Source: Marinomonas posidonica IVIA-Po-181 (GTDB lineage: Bacteria; Pseudomonadota; Gammaproteobacteria; Pseudomonadales; Marinomonadaceae). Taken from it: a stretch of DNA of 64,000 nt. The stretch's first letter is position 1; each line of letters begins with the position of its first letter. The DNA is taken from the NCBI RefSeq assembly GCF_000214215.1, contig NC_015559.1, positions 3,025,001 to 3,089,000 of the forward strand, read 5' to 3'. Positions 29,324 to 39,407 of this stretch are shown piece after piece. The notes under the pieces were generated by a model, which ran no database searches, was not told where the DNA came from, and saw only the letters and a list, made by a program, of their open reading frames with translations. Position numbers and translations under genes: made by a program.

Positions 29324-30046
29324 TCAGAAGGGCAAATGAATTTGCCCTTCTTTTTCGTCATCTTGCTCAATATCTTCTAATGCCCATTCAATGGGGTGTT
29401 TTCCTTGTTGACGTAAATACTCGTTGGTCTTAGAAAAATGCCCACAACCAAAGAAGCCACGATAGGCTGATAAAGGCGAAGGATGCACCGCTTCCAATAC
29501 GCAATGTGTTTGCCGATCAATAAAGCGGCCTTTTTGCTGGGCATAACTTCCCCACAACAGAAACACAACCCCCTGTTTTTGTTCATTAAGCAGGGCAATG
29601 ATTTTGTCAGTAAAGGTTTCCCAACCTTTATTCTGATGGGAACCCGCTTTACCGGCCTCTACCGTCAGAACGCTGTTTAATAACAACACGCCTTGTTCAG
29701 CCCAAGCTTTTAAATAGCCATGATTAGCAGGCTTGATGCCCACATCTTGTTGTAATTCCTTGTACATATTCACCAAAGAAGGCGGGATTTTCGTGCCAGG
29801 TTTCACGGAAAATGACAAACCATGTGCCTGTCCTTCACCGTGATAAGGGTCTTGTCCTAAAATCACCACCTTCACTTTCTCAAAGCTCGTCTGATTTAAC
29901 GCCGCTAAATAGAGACTCTCTTCTGGATACACAGAAACATCAGATTGGGAGGCTAAAAACGCCTGCAGTGACACCATGTAAGCTTGGTTGAATTCGTCCG
30001 CCAATTTGGCTTGCCAATCGTTCTCCAACGTCATCCATGCCGTCAT
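29324..30046 (-). CDS. ung: Uracil-DNA glycosylase
   Basis: Removes uracil from DNA to start base-excision repair. 240 residues, family-1 UDG: water-activating loop GQDPYH (residues 64-69, Asp66), uracil-binding region [11 protein letters not shown], and the Leu-intercalation loop [17 protein letters not shown] (about 189-205). The ATG overlaps the stop of the upstream kinase gene (ATGA), so the two are translationally coupled. Its last codons (GQIHLPF) also form the terminator hairpin of ygfZ. Confidence 0.95.
   Translation of the reverse strand: MTAWMTLENDWQAKLADEFNQAYMVSLQAFLASQSDVSVYPEESLYLAALNQTSFEKVKVVILGQDPYHGEGQAHGLSFSVKPGTKIPPSLVNMYKELQQDVGIKPANHGYLKAWAEQGVLLLNSVLTVEAGKAGSHQNKGWETFTDKIIALLNEQKQGVVFLLWGSYAQQKGRFIDRQTHCVLEAVHPSPLSAYRGFFGCGHFSKTNEYLRQQGKHPIEWALEDIEQDDEKEGQIHLPF
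29326..29355 (+). terminator. Terminator of ygfZ embedded in the ung coding end
   Basis: A perfect 12-bp stem AGAAGGGCAAAT / ATTTGCCCTTCT (29326-29337, 29340-29351) with a 2-nt loop, continuing into a T run on the plus strand. The same bases are the last codons of ung on the minus strand. Confidence 0.9.
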
Positions 30047-30936
30047 TTTTGCGCACCATTCAGCGGGGTCATAAAAGGGTTCAAACTGGGCGTTCCTTTA
30101 AATTCAAAATAATAGTCTAACGATAAAGTATCAGTAGGATTCAGTAAGTATTTTAACAGAAGCCAAGCCATTTCCCGTAATGCATAAGCGCGACAATATC
30201 TATCTAAACAATCAAGTGCCTGCTGTTGCGGCAAGGTCAACTGATATGCATCCAATAAAATTTTGGTTTGTCGTCGCGTTAGGTTATGAGATTTCACCAC
30301 CACAGCCAGATCAAATAGAGGATCGCCAACACCAGTGTATTCCCAATCGATTAACCAGGTTCGCTGCTTATCCATTAAAACGTTTTTAGGATTAAGATCA
30401 TTATGACAAAGCACCGCAGGCAAACCACTGGGCTGAATATCTAATTGATTCAACAATACTTGTAAATACGCCGCTTCCGCCTTTAATGCCGGATCCACCG
30501 TCAGTGCTTTGATTCGCGCAACATACAAAGCAATCACTTGCTCAACCCGATATTCATGCGAAATCAAAGAAAGCTGATGGGCCTGTTTGAGTCGCTTAGC
30601 AATTCGTTCAATGTCTTGATGACTATGATTGACTTGCCAATCCAAAGACGCTTGAGGTACAAAACGCGTCACCACAACCGGACCACTTTGCCAAATCAGT
30701 TCAGGAGACAAGCCTAATGACGCCGCCTCTCCCATCACCTGTAGTTCAGCCTGACGATTGATATAAAAAGCCTCTTCATCAATGTCAGCCAGACGCAGAA
30801 TCAGTGTCGGTAAATCATTCTGGGACAGCAAAAAAACTTGATTGGTAAAACCTTCCTCTAATGCACTCATTTGATAGGCATCAATTTCAGGAAAATAGAC
30901 AGAAATTTCTATTAGAAAATCAGATAGTTTGCTCAT
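30043..30936 (-). CDS. Phosphotransferase, choline/thiamine kinase-like (APH fold)
   Basis: 297 residues with the aminoglycoside-phosphotransferase fold: nucleotide-binding N-lobe ([21 protein letters not shown]), Brenner motif [10 protein letters not shown] (about 177-186, catalytic Asp179) and metal-binding DWEYTG (about 197). Family relatives include choline kinase LicA, thiamine kinase ThiK and ethanolamine kinases; the substrate cannot be fixed from sequence. Transcribed ahead of ung with a 4-bp overlap and divergently from hexR. Confidence 0.8.
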   Translation of the reverse strand: MSKLSDFLIEISVYFPEIDAYQMSALEEGFTNQVFLLSQNDLPTLILRLADIDEEAFYINRQAELQVMGEAASLGLSPELIWQSGPVVVTRFVPQASLDWQVNHSHQDIERIAKRLKQAHQLSLISHEYRVEQVIALYVARIKALTVDPALKAEAAYLQVLLNQLDIQPSGLPAVLCHNDLNPKNVLMDKQRTWLIDWEYTGVGDPLFDLAVVVKSHNLTRRQTKILLDAYQLTLPQQQALDCLDRYCRAYALREMAWLLLKYLLNPTDTLSLDYYFEFKGTPSLNPFMTPLNGAQK

Positions 30937-31024
30937 TTTTCATCATTTTATTGCCAGAATTGTAAGTGGCTGTCAGAATGACTAACTGAATCATCCGAGT
31001 CAATAGACAACTTGAAGCAGATCA

Positions 31025-31888
31025 ATGAATAAACACGAAGACATTATTCGTAAAATACAAGAGCGCCTGAGCACATTAAGCAAATCTGAGCGAAAGGTGG
31101 CAGAAGCCATTTTGGCGGACCCCAAAACCACTATACACTCTAGTATTGCGAAACTTGCCGCCAGAGCCGAGGTTAGTGAACCAACGGTTAACCGTTTTTG
31201 CCGCAGTTTAATTGGCAGTGGCTTCCCAGACTTTAAAGTATCGCTAGCACAAAGCTTAGCGACGGGCACGCCTTATGTTAATTTAAACGTTGAACCAGAC
31301 GACGCCCCAGGCGCCGTCACAGCGAAAATTTTTGAAGCGGCGAAAAGCAATCTAACCCGTGCCCAGGAACTTCTCCCTGAATCCTTAATTAGCCGAGCCG
31401 TTGACGTATTAGCGCAAGCTCGCCGAATTGAGTTTTACGGATTAGGCGCTTCTGGTCCCGTTGCGAAAGACGCTCATCATAAATTCTTCCGTTTAAACAT
31501 GCCGGTTGTTGCTTATACCGATATATTGGTACAACGCATGGCCGCGGCAGGAACACACCCGGGCGATGCGGTGGTTTTAATTTCCTACACTGGTCGAACC
31601 CTGCCTCTTATCGAAACTGCTCGCGTAGCACGTGAAGCTGGTGCATCCGTTATTGGGATAACCAATCCAGGCTCTCCTCTTACGGAACATTGCTCCATTG
31701 TATTGCCGATAGAAGAGACAGAAGATACCGATATCTATACACCAATGAGCTCTCGTATTGTCTATTTGACGCTAATCGATGCACTGGCAACCGGTGTATT
31801 GTTGAAACGTGGTCCAGAATTCAATGCGCACCTCAAAAAGCTTAAGCAAAGCGTACAAGATACTCGATTGCCAAAAGTCGAAAAATAA
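31025..31888 (+). CDS. hexR: RpiR-family regulator HexR
   Basis: Global regulator of central carbon metabolism; releases DNA on binding 2-keto-3-deoxy-6-phosphogluconate. 287 residues: HTH_6 domain (about 1-77, SEPTVNRFCRSLIGSGFPDFK) and SIS sugar-phosphate domain (about 120-265, FYGLGASGPVAKDAHHKF, ISYTGRTLPLIETARVA, ITNPGSPLTEHC). The wording is that of HexR rather than RpiR or MurR. The usual downstream zwf-pgl-eda genes are absent; putP follows instead after a terminator. HexR-like operators lie about 4 kb away between edd and gap. Confidence 0.93.
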   Translation: MNKHEDIIRKIQERLSTLSKSERKVAEAILADPKTTIHSSIAKLAARAEVSEPTVNRFCRSLIGSGFPDFKVSLAQSLATGTPYVNLNVEPDDAPGAVTAKIFEAAKSNLTRAQELLPESLISRAVDVLAQARRIEFYGLGASGPVAKDAHHKFFRLNMPVVAYTDILVQRMAAAGTHPGDAVVLISYTGRTLPLIETARVAREAGASVIGITNPGSPLTEHCSIVLPIEETEDTDIYTPMSSRIVYLTLIDALATGVLLKRGPEFNAHLKKLKQSVQDTRLPKVEK

Positions 31889-31908
31889 CCCCTTGTCGCC
31901 TATATAAA

Positions 31909-31941
31909 GAATGAAGGTCAGCCCCCTTCATTCTTTTTTTT
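31909..31941 (+). terminator. Rho-independent terminator after hexR
   Basis: GAATGAAGG (31909-31917), a 7-nt loop and CCTTCATTC (31925-31933) followed by eight T. Confidence 0.92.
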
Positions 31942-32298
31942 GGTCAACCCCAAAACAAAGTAATCGCAACAAAACTACTTTATTCAGAGTTTTTTGTAAT
32001 TTTGTCAGAGAATTCTGAAAGATAATCCCGCTTCAGCCCCATAGAATCGCAGTATGTCTTAAATGTGTTAAAACGAAATTCATTATCTTTACGCAAATGA
32101 CGATCTTTTTAACATCTAGGCTCAAAGACTATCACAATAAAAAATCGTAATTTAACGCTTCGGATGTGGTCTAGAAATTCATTTTTATACCTCAGCTTTT
32201 CAGTTTGACTGTTTAATTAAATTCATTCTGAGATTTGTCAAATAATGCTGCTTCAAAACGCATTATTCTCTCCGTAGCATCTCAATGAGGGGACAATA
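31942..32298 (+). promoter_or_regulatory. Long AT-rich upstream region of putP
   Basis: About 357 bases without a gene. TCAGA GAAT TCTGA (32006-32019) is a small dyad. A confident -35/-10 pair or a known operator could not be assigned. Length suggests multi-input control of the symporter. Confidence 0.4.
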
Positions 32299-33795
32299 AT
32301 GATAGAAAACAATATGGCTATCAGCTTTACCTTTCTGGCTTACCTTGTGGTAATGCTAGGAATCGGTTTATACGCATACAAACGTACATCCAGTTCTGAA
32401 GACTACTTCTTGGGTGGACGCTCATTAGGCCCTTGGCCTACGGCACTCTCTGCTGGTGCATCTGACATGAGTGGCTGGTTACTACTTGGTCTTCCTGGTT
32501 ATGCCTATGCGGCCGGCATGGAAGCCATCTGGATTGCTGGCGGCTTATTAGTAGGTACTTGGTTAAACTGGCTAATTTGCGCAAAACGTTTACGTACTTA
32601 CAGTATCCAAGCAGATAACTCACTGACTCTACCTGACTTTCTATCTAAGCGCTTCAATGATAAGTCGAAACTTATCCAGACAATCTCTGCCCTATTCATC
32701 CTGTTGTTTTTCCTTTTTTACACAAGCTCTGGCTTAGTCGCAGGTGGCAAGTTATTCGAAACGGTATTTGGTCTTGATTACACTTACGCTGTCATCATTG
32801 GTACGGTCTGTGTTGTGTCATACACTCTATTCGGTGGCTTCTTAGCCGTTGCTTGGACTGACCTTGTTCAAGGACTAATGATGAGCGCTGCATTGGTCAT
32901 TGTTCCTGTCATTGCGCTTGATGGCGGTTTCTCGCAATTGAGCAGTACATTGATGGACAAAAACCCTGAATTGTTAAACATCTGGACCAATACTAAAGGC
33001 GAAGCATTAAGTGCGATTGCCATTATTTCATTAGTAGCATGGGGATTGGGTTACTTTGGCCAACCTCATATCCTAGCGCGTTTCAAAGCATCTCGCTCCA
33101 ACAAAGACATCAAGGTTGCTCGTCGCATTGCTGTCATTTGGACCTTCATCTCTATGGCGGGCGCCTTACTAATCGGTCTAGTCGGTTTAACATACGTCGA
33201 TGCCAATCTAGCAGGTCAGTTAGACGATCCTGAAAAAATCTTCATGATTTTGGTCAATGCGATCTTCCACCCTGTTGTTGCTGGTATCCTGTTAGCCGCA
33301 ATTCTTGCTGCCATCATGAGTACTGCCGATTCTCAATTGCTGGTGTCTTCTTCTGCTCTAGCCGAGGATTTCTACAAACAATTGTTCAACAGAGAGGCGA
33401 CTCAACAACAAATCGTTATGGTGGGCCGTTTTGCAGTAGTCGCTATCTCAATCATTGCATTAATCTTGGCATTAAACCCTGAAAGCTCGGTACTGGGCCT
33501 AGTATCCTACGCATGGGCAGGTTTTGGTGCTGCATTTGGTCCAGCCATCATCTTAAGTTTGTTCTGGCGTAAAATGAACCGTAACGGCGCACTCGCTGGC
33601 ATCGTCATCGGTGGTGTCACTGTGGTTGTTTGGAAACAGCTGTCTGGCGGACTCTTTGACGTTTATGAAATTGTTCCTGGTTTTATTCTAGCAACCTCGG
33701 CAATCTTTATTGTGAGCCTAGCAAGCGGTGAACCAGAAGAAGAAGTAACTCAATCTTTTGATGAATACGAGAAAGCATTGGATACCATGGAATAA
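32299..33795 (+). CDS. putP: Sodium/proline symporter
   Basis: SSS-family Na+/proline importer, 498 residues with about 13 membrane helices. Family text includes SEDYFLGGRSLGPWPTALSAGASDMSGWLLLGLPG (broken here only in length; Na+-site Ser in the ASDMSG region near 57) and the helix-9 Na+ site MSTADSQLLVSSS (about residues 338-350). GAGGGG lies 8 nt before the ATG. No putA is adjacent. Proline can serve as osmolyte or feed glutamate, which fits a marine organism. Confidence 0.93.
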   Translation: MIENNMAISFTFLAYLVVMLGIGLYAYKRTSSSEDYFLGGRSLGPWPTALSAGASDMSGWLLLGLPGYAYAAGMEAIWIAGGLLVGTWLNWLICAKRLRTYSIQADNSLTLPDFLSKRFNDKSKLIQTISALFILLFFLFYTSSGLVAGGKLFETVFGLDYTYAVIIGTVCVVSYTLFGGFLAVAWTDLVQGLMMSAALVIVPVIALDGGFSQLSSTLMDKNPELLNIWTNTKGEALSAIAIISLVAWGLGYFGQPHILARFKASRSNKDIKVARRIAVIWTFISMAGALLIGLVGLTYVDANLAGQLDDPEKIFMILVNAIFHPVVAGILLAAILAAIMSTADSQLLVSSSALAEDFYKQLFNREATQQQIVMVGRFAVVAISIIALILALNPESSVLGLVSYAWAGFGAAFGPAIILSLFWRKMNRNGALAGIVIGGVTVVVWKQLSGGLFDVYEIVPGFILATSAIFIVSLASGEPEEEVTQSFDEYEKALDTME

Positions 33796-33826
33796 GATAA
33801 TTAGATAATCGCTTTTCCAATTAAAA

Positions 33827-33853
33827 GCTCGCATTCTTGATGCGAGCTTTTTT
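33827..33853 (+). terminator. Rho-independent terminator after putP
   Basis: GCTCGCAT (33827-33834), loop TCTTG, ATGCGAGC (33840-33847), then six T; flanking A-T pairs extend the stem. Confidence 0.92.
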
Positions 33854-33892
33854 ATGTCCATCATCTGGCAATAAAAGAGCACGACACCATTT

Positions 33893-33931
33893 CGTAAGGT
33901 ACAAATAAGTCTGCTGAACTTTAGCCTTATC
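33893..33931. repeat. Second, partial copy of the inverted-repeat element's left half
   Basis: AAGGTACAAATAAGTCT and the following GAAC and CTTATCA words match the left part of the 28043 element at about 30 of 37 positions in the same orientation. No matching right arm follows, so this would be a truncated copy. It lies just after the putP terminator. Confidence 0.4.
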
Positions 33932-34023
33932 ACTCTCTCCCAACCTCTCATCATCAAACCACATAGAACAGGCACAGCAGCGGCCAAAACCATTGATGCT
34001 TAGTTTATAGATAAGATCTAGAC

Positions 34024-34048
34024 CAAAAAAAGGGCTCAAATGAGCCCT
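34024..34048 (-). terminator. Rho-independent terminator of edd
   Basis: On the minus strand, AGGGCTCA and TGAGCCCT pair around a 2-nt loop and run into seven T. It is about 110 nt past the edd stop. The 33796-34156 gap otherwise holds only the putP terminator and the repeat copy. Confidence 0.85.
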
Positions 34049-34156
34049 AAACACCATTTACTAACAAATGTTAGTAGCCAGAGGAAAAGTTAAAGAAGAT
34101 GAGCATTAAGTTTGCCAATCCACTGATGGCAAACCTGAGACGCTCTCACCTCTTTA

Positions 34157-35971
34157 TTAATCATTAAATAAGCTGCAAGCGCCTTGTTCGGCACCACTCA
34201 CCAGAATACGTTGCCCACTGAATAGTTCACGACCCATTCCCTGATGTGAGGCGGTTAAATCCTGTGTCGCCGCTTCGCGATTTTGCATCTCTTCTTCAGA
34301 AATCAACAAAGACAAAGTACCTTCGTTGGCATCCAAACGCACCATGTCACCGTCTTGAATCTTAGCAATCAAACCGCCCGCCAAGGCTTCAGGGGTTAAA
34401 TGAATGGCTGCAGGCACCTTACCAGAAGCACCGGACATACGTCCGTCCGTCACCAAAGCCACTTTGTAGCCTTGATCCTGCAAGTTACCTAGGAAAGGCG
34501 TAAGCTTATGAAGTTCGGGCATGCCCATGGCCTTTGGCCCTTGAAAACGAATCACGGCAATACAATCACGTTTTAATTCACCACTGCCAATGGCATCCGC
34601 CAATTCATGTTGGCTATGGAAAACGGCTGCAGGTGCTTCAATGACTCGGTTCTCTTCTTTCACGGCTGAGACTTTGATCACAGAACGACCTAAATTACCT
34701 TTCAGCAAGGACAAACCACCTTCTTTACTGAATGGGTTATCAATAGGACGAACCACATCCAGATCCAGACTTTCACCTGGACCATCACGCCAAATCAACT
34801 TACCATTTTCTAAGAAAGGTTCTTTGGTGTAGTGCTCTAAACCTTGACCAACAATAGTATGAACATCCTCGTGCAACAACCCACCTTTGAGCAGTTGCTT
34901 CACCAAGAACGCCATGCCACCTGCCGCATGGAAGTGGTTAATGTCCGCTTGACCATTTGGGTAAATACGCGTCAATAAAGGCACGACTTTGGACAACTCC
35001 GCAAAATCATCCCAAGTGACAATAATGCCCGCAGCGCGTGCATACGCCACAATGTGCATAGTGTGATTGGTTGAACCACCCGTTGCCAATAGACCGACAA
35101 TGGAGTTCACGATACTTCGCTCGTCAATGACTTTATACAAAGGACGATAGTCACGACCAAGAGCGGTAATTTTAGTTGATAATTGTGCTGCGTATTCTGT
35201 TAAAGAATCGCGCAATGGATCCGTAGGATTAACAAAAGACGAGCCTGGCAATTGCAAGCCCATCATTTCCACCAATAACTGGTTGGAGTTCGCAGTACCA
35301 TAGAAGGTACAGGTACCTGCACTGTGATAAGAAGCGGATTCAGCCTCCAGCAATTCATCACGAGTCGCATCACCTTGCGCGTAACGCTGACGCACCGCCG
35401 CCTTCTCCGCATTGGTAATACCAGACTGCATTGGACCTGCAGGAATAAACAGAGAAGGCAATTGACCAAAACGCAATGCCGCAATCAACAGCCCTGGAAC
35501 GATCTTGTCACAAATTCCTAAGAAGATAGCGGAATCAAACATATTATGAGACAGACCAATGGCCGCACCTTGAGCAATGTTGTCACGGCTGAATAAACTC
35601 AGCTCCATGCCATCTTGGCCCTGAGTCACACCATCACACATGGCTGGAACACAACCGGCCACTTGAGCAACTGACCCCATTGCCTTAACAGCGGCACGAA
35701 TTTTATCTGGATAGGCTTCATAAGGCTGGTGCGCAGACAACATGTCGTTGTAAGAAGAGATAATGCCGACATTCGCCTCTTCCATCATGGTCAGCTTTTG
35801 CTTTTCTTGTGGCTGACAAGCAGCAAAGCCATGTGCCAAGTTACCACAGGACAAAGTTCCACGATGCGGACCTTGCTCTTCAGCCTGCTTCATATCTTTA
35901 AGGTATTGATCTCGCAGCGTCTTACTTCGCGCAATAATGTCGTTCGTTACCTTAGCAACAATCGAATTCAT
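34157..35971 (-). CDS. edd: Phosphogluconate dehydratase
   Basis: Entner-Doudoroff enzyme: 6-phosphogluconate to 2-keto-3-deoxy-6-phosphogluconate, the HexR ligand. 604 residues, IlvD/Edd family with a [4Fe-4S] cluster: Cys in SCGNLAHG (about 42), [18 protein letters not shown] (about 155-172) and ICDKIVPG (about 200). [14 protein letters not shown] near the C-terminus is the family signature. GGAGAGAG lies before ATG 35971. No eda aldolase is adjacent. HexR-like sites lie 65 and 137 bp upstream. Confidence 0.95.
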   Translation of the reverse strand: MNSIVAKVTNDIIARSKTLRDQYLKDMKQAEEQGPHRGTLSCGNLAHGFAACQPQEKQKLTMMEEANVGIISSYNDMLSAHQPYEAYPDKIRAAVKAMGSVAQVAGCVPAMCDGVTQGQDGMELSLFSRDNIAQGAAIGLSHNMFDSAIFLGICDKIVPGLLIAALRFGQLPSLFIPAGPMQSGITNAEKAAVRQRYAQGDATRDELLEAESASYHSAGTCTFYGTANSNQLLVEMMGLQLPGSSFVNPTDPLRDSLTEYAAQLSTKITALGRDYRPLYKVIDERSIVNSIVGLLATGGSTNHTMHIVAYARAAGIIVTWDDFAELSKVVPLLTRIYPNGQADINHFHAAGGMAFLVKQLLKGGLLHEDVHTIVGQGLEHYTKEPFLENGKLIWRDGPGESLDLDVVRPIDNPFSKEGGLSLLKGNLGRSVIKVSAVKEENRVIEAPAAVFHSQHELADAIGSGELKRDCIAVIRFQGPKAMGMPELHKLTPFLGNLQDQGYKVALVTDGRMSGASGKVPAAIHLTPEALAGGLIAKIQDGDMVRLDANEGTLSLLISEEEMQNREAATQDLTASHQGMGRELFSGQRILVSGAEQGACSLFND

Positions 35972-36028
35972 GACTCTCTCCGCCTATTAATCTGTTTGAT
36001 CACATCCCACAATGCGATCGATATTTTA

Positions 36029-36043
36029 TGTAATATTACTACA
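36029..36043. promoter_or_regulatory. HexR-like operator upstream of edd
   Basis: TGTAATATTACTACA matches the Shewanella-type HexR consensus (TGTARTTWWAYTACA) at 14 of 15 positions. It is centred about 65 bp upstream of the edd start codon, where a repressor would block the promoter. Confidence 0.7.
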
Positions 36044-36100
36044 TTTTTATTTTATTTCACCCCTAAAAACCCTTTAAACGAGATTATTTTTGGCTTTTCT

Positions 36101-36115
36101 TGTAATTTTTTTACA
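36101..36115. promoter_or_regulatory. Second HexR-like operator, mid-region
   Basis: TGTAATTTTTTTACA matches the same consensus at 14 of 15 positions. It lies between the edd and gap promoters, 58 bp or more from the other sites. Confidence 0.6.
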
Positions 36116-36247
36116 TAAAGAGTTCGATATTCTCACCAAATACGCTAAAATCTACTTCAACTTGTAACATCTCTCAGTATAGACTCTGATTCAGATCAAG
36201 AGTTGATTAAAACTCAATCAACTTTATAAGAATTTGTTACAAATCCT

Positions 36248-36280
36248 TGCTTAAAAAATTACTTATGTAGTATTTTTACG
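36248..36280. promoter_or_regulatory. Weak third HexR-like site over a candidate gap promoter
   Basis: TGTAGTATTTTTACG (36266-36280) matches the HexR consensus at 12 of 15. A candidate -35 TTGCTT (36247-36252) and -10 TATTTT (36271-36276, 18-bp spacer) on the plus strand place this site over the -10. Together with the palindrome just downstream it makes the gap leader heavily structured. Confidence 0.4.
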
Positions 36281-36300
36281 TCAAAGAACAATATTGAACG

Positions 36301-36326
36301 CTGAATGTTCGAATTCGAACATTCAG
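36301..36326. promoter_or_regulatory. 26-bp perfect palindrome in the gap leader
   Basis: CTGAATGTTCGAA is followed directly by its reverse complement TTCGAACATTCAG, with no mismatch over 26 bp. It ends 27 nt before the gap ATG, downstream of the candidate promoter, so it could act as an operator in DNA or a 5' stem in the mRNA. Confidence 0.75.
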
Positions 36327-36353
36327 TCTATTTCACACTAGTTAGAGGTGAGT

Positions 36354-37367
36354 ATGACTATTAAGGTAGCTATCAACGGATATGGACGTATCGGACGCAA
36401 CACGCTTAGAGCTTTATATGAATCAGGTAAGCGTGACCAAATCCAAATAGTAGCCATCAACGACCTTGGTGACTCGAAAACCAACGCTCATTTAACCAAA
36501 TACGACACTGTACACGGCCGTTTTGCTGGCGAAGTGACGTTTGATGATGAAGCTCTGTACATCAATCAAGATAAAATTCGCACTTTCTCTGAGCGCAACC
36601 CTGCCGACCTTCCATGGGCTGAATTGGGTGTGGATGTGGTTTATGAATGTACCGGTTTCTTTACCACTAAAGAAAAAGCCAGTGCACACATTTCTGCCGG
36701 TGCGAAAAAAGTCATCATTTCAGCGCCTGGTAAAGAAGTAGACGCTACTGTAGTTTACGGTGTTAACCAAGACGTCTTGACTGCCGACATGACGGTCATC
36801 TCTAACGCTTCTTGTACCACTAACTGCTTGGCACCTGTTGCTAAACCATTAAGTGATAAGCTGGGCATCGAAAGTGGCTTGATGACGACTATCCACGCTT
36901 ACACGAACGACCAACGCCTATCTGATGTGTACCACGAAGACTTATACCGTGCTCGTGCAGCGGCACAGAACATGATCCCAAGTAAAACCGGGGCCGCCGC
37001 CGCCGTTGGCCTAGTGGTTCCAGAATTGGTTGGTAAGTTCGATGGTATGGCGGTTCGTGTGCCAACCATCAATGTGTCTTTGGTTGATTTGACCTTCCTA
37101 GCACCACGCGAAACGACTGCAGAAGAAGTAAACCAGATCATCGAAGATGCGATTAAAGCGGACCCTGTTTTAGCACAAGTTCTGCATGTTAATTATGATC
37201 CATTAGTGTCTTCTGACTTTAACCACAGCACTTACACGTCGAACTTTGATGCAACGCAAACTCGTGTTCAAGGTAAACTGGTTAAAATCATGGCTTGGTA
37301 TGATAATGAGTGGGGCTTCTCGAACCGAATGCTCGACAATACCATTGCATTAATGAGTGCAAAATAA
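36354..37367 (+). CDS. gap: Type I glyceraldehyde-3-phosphate dehydrogenase
   Basis: Phosphorylating, NAD-dependent glycolytic enzyme; 337 residues. NAD-binding [12 protein letters not shown] is near the N-terminus and the catalytic Cys is in [12 protein letters not shown] (Cys about 154); [12 protein letters not shown] closes the C-terminal region. ATG 36354 has GAGGTG 5 nt upstream; the GTG at 36348 lies in the ribosome site and is rejected. It is divergent from edd and heads gap-pyk-mgsA. A hairpin, not a full terminator, separates it from pyk. Confidence 0.95.
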   Translation: MTIKVAINGYGRIGRNTLRALYESGKRDQIQIVAINDLGDSKTNAHLTKYDTVHGRFAGEVTFDDEALYINQDKIRTFSERNPADLPWAELGVDVVYECTGFFTTKEKASAHISAGAKKVIISAPGKEVDATVVYGVNQDVLTADMTVISNASCTTNCLAPVAKPLSDKLGIESGLMTTIHAYTNDQRLSDVYHEDLYRARAAAQNMIPSKTGAAAAVGLVVPELVGKFDGMAVRVPTINVSLVDLTFLAPRETTAEEVNQIIEDAIKADPVLAQVLHVNYDPLVSSDFNHSTYTSNFDATQTRVQGKLVKIMAWYDNEWGFSNRMLDNTIALMSAK

Positions 37368-37376
37368 TCAAAATAC

Positions 37377-37402
37377 ACGAAGGCTGCTGACGCAGCCTTC
37401 GT
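37377..37402 (+). terminator. Hairpin between gap and pyk
   Basis: ACGAAGGCTGC and GCAGCCTTCGT pair around TGAC (a stable tetraloop-type hairpin). No T tract follows (CGTCTCTTAT), so it is more likely a partial terminator or an mRNA-stability element that lets transcription continue into pyk. Confidence 0.65.
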
Positions 37403-37448
37403 CGTCTCTTATACTTCACTTCTAGCTTACTACTCTTTGGTAAATAAA

Positions 37449-38894
37449 ATGACTCGTAGAACTAAAATCGTTGCCACTTTAGGCCCTGCTTCAAGCTCTC
37501 CTGAAATGATCGAAAAGTTAATCTTGGCAGGCGCGAACGTCTTCCGTTTAAACTTCTCACATGGTCAACCAGAAGATCACATCAATCGTGCTGACGTGGT
37601 TCGCGCTATGGCAGAGAAAAACAATCGCCATGTTGCGATCTTGGGAGACCTACAAGGCCCTAAGATTCGTATCGCACGATTCAAAAACACCAAGGTAGAA
37701 TTACAAGATGGCGCCACGTTTATTCTGGATGTGGGCTTTGATAAAAATGCCGGTGATGAAACACGAGTTGGCATCGACTACCCACAACTGGCTGAAGATT
37801 CAAACCCAGGCAATATCCTGTTATTAGATGACGGTCGAGTGGTACTAGAAGTATTAGAAGTTAAAGGCACAGAAGTCATTACCAAAGTCATTGTTGGCGG
37901 CCCATTGTCTAACAACAAAGGCATCAACCGCCAAGGCGGTGGTTTGTCTGCCGCAGCGCTGACAGAAAAAGATAAAGAAGACATCAAAACAGCCGCGGCA
38001 CTAAAAGCCGATTACCTTGCTGTTTCTTTCCCTCGCAGTGCCGATGACCTTCACGAAGCCCGTGAATTGGCTCTAGCAGCAGGTTTGAAAGCTGGCATAG
38101 TATCAAAAGTAGAACGCGCTGAAGCCGTTGCTGATAACGAAACCCTAGACAGTATCATTCTTGCTTCCGACGCCGTTATGGTGGCACGTGGCGACCTAGG
38201 TGTGGAAATTGGTGATGCCGAGTTGATTGGTGTGCAAAAACACATGATCAAGCGTTGTCGCCAACTAAACCGCCCTGTGATTACAGCGACACAAATGATG
38301 GAAACCATGATCACCAGCGCCATGCCAACTCGTGCTGAAGTATTCGATGTTGCCAACGCTGTACTAGATGGCACAGATGCGGTCATGCTGTCGGCTGAAA
38401 CCGCGGCGGGCGATTACCCAGAAGAAGTTATCCAGACGATGAACCGTGTTTGCTTAGGTGCAGAAAAACAGCCTGCGATTAACCGCTCTAAGCACCGTAT
38501 TGATGTTACTTTCACTAGCATTGATGAAACCATTGCCTTGTCAGCTATGTACGCTGCTAACCACCTTGAAGGCGTGAAAGCCATCATCAGCTTAACTGAA
38601 TCAGGCACAACACCACTATTGATGTCTCGTATCAGCTCAGGCTTGCCGATTTTTGCCCTGTCCCCAAACCAGGCAACATTGAACAAAGCGGCTCTTTATC
38701 GTGGTGTGACACCTGTGTCATTCTCATCCCAAGAATACAATGTCGACAACATCATCTCTGGTTTAGTCGATCACGTTAAATCTCTAGGCTACATTGCCGA
38801 TGGTGACCTTGTGATCGTGACGAAAGGCGATCACCTTGTCAGCTATGGCACAACCAATGCTATGAAAATTGTCAAAGTGGGCGACATCGTCTAA
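37449..38894 (+). CDS. pykA: Pyruvate kinase (type II)
   Basis: Converts phosphoenolpyruvate and ADP to pyruvate and ATP. 481 residues, close to E. coli PykA (480). Family motifs are FRLNFSHGQ (about 36-44), GDLQGPKIR (about 69-77), SKVERAEAV (active-site Lys about 222), [12 protein letters not shown] (about 243-254) and [13 protein letters not shown] 37449 follows a weak TTGGTAA; an upstream TTG at 37437 is unlikely. The next gene, mgsA, starts 40 nt after its stop. Confidence 0.94.
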   Translation: MTRRTKIVATLGPASSSPEMIEKLILAGANVFRLNFSHGQPEDHINRADVVRAMAEKNNRHVAILGDLQGPKIRIARFKNTKVELQDGATFILDVGFDKNAGDETRVGIDYPQLAEDSNPGNILLLDDGRVVLEVLEVKGTEVITKVIVGGPLSNNKGINRQGGGLSAAALTEKDKEDIKTAAALKADYLAVSFPRSADDLHEARELALAAGLKAGIVSKVERAEAVADNETLDSIILASDAVMVARGDLGVEIGDAELIGVQKHMIKRCRQLNRPVITATQMMETMITSAMPTRAEVFDVANAVLDGTDAVMLSAETAAGDYPEEVIQTMNRVCLGAEKQPAINRSKHRIDVTFTSIDETIALSAMYAANHLEGVKAIISLTESGTTPLLMSRISSGLPIFALSPNQATLNKAALYRGVTPVSFSSQEYNVDNIISGLVDHVKSLGYIADGDLVIVTKGDHLVSYGTTNAMKIVKVGDIV

Positions 38895-38934
38895 CCATCA
38901 TTACCTAACTCATATAGAACGAGAGGGTTTTAGA

Positions 38935-39390
38935 TTGCACACAAAAATGGTCACGATGGCCGCTAAAAAGCGTATCGCTTTGGTGGCCCATGACAATATG
39001 AAAAGCGAGCTCCTAAAATGGGCTCGTGTTCATAAGGACAAATTGGTCCCTCATAAATTAATGGCCACCGGTACTACCGGGAATCTGCTTCAAAAAGAGT
39101 TAGGGGTTAGCCTAGACGCTCTAATTAGCGGTCCGCTTGGGGGTGACCAACAATTGGGAGGCATGATTGCCGAAGGTAAGATCGATGTGCTCATCTTCTT
39201 TTGGGACCCATTCGAACCTATGCCTCATGATCCAGATATCAAAGCACTGCTTCGTGTTGCCGCGGTTTGGAATATTCCCATTGCTTGCAGCGTGACCTCA
39301 GCCAATTTTTTGATCTCTTCCCCTTTGTTCGACAGTGAATTTGAACGCCAAATACCCGATTACGATCGATATCTACAAGAGCGACTTTAA
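38935..39390 (+). CDS. mgsA: Methylglyoxal synthase
   Basis: Converts dihydroxyacetone phosphate to methylglyoxal and phosphate, an overflow bypass of lower glycolysis. 151 residues from TTG 38935; E. coli has 152. GAGAGGG (38921-38927) is 7 nt upstream of this TTG, a far better site than those of ATG 38947 or 38956. Active-site blocks are [38 protein letters not shown] and PDYDRYL. Directly after gap and pyk, which supports a linked role in balancing triose-phosphate flux. Confidence 0.93.
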   Translation: MHTKMVTMAAKKRIALVAHDNMKSELLKWARVHKDKLVPHKLMATGTTGNLLQKELGVSLDALISGPLGGDQQLGGMIAEGKIDVLIFFWDPFEPMPHDPDIKALLRVAAVWNIPIACSVTSANFLISSPLFDSEFERQIPDYDRYLQERL

Positions 39391-39407
39391 GTCGCTCTTT
39401 GCTTTCT
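39377..39407 (+). terminator. Terminator overlapping the mgsA stop
   Basis: AAGAGCGACTT (39377-39387) and AAGTCGCTCTT (39389-39399) pair perfectly, then TTGCTTTCT. The last codons of mgsA and its TAA lie in the hairpin. Confidence 0.85.
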
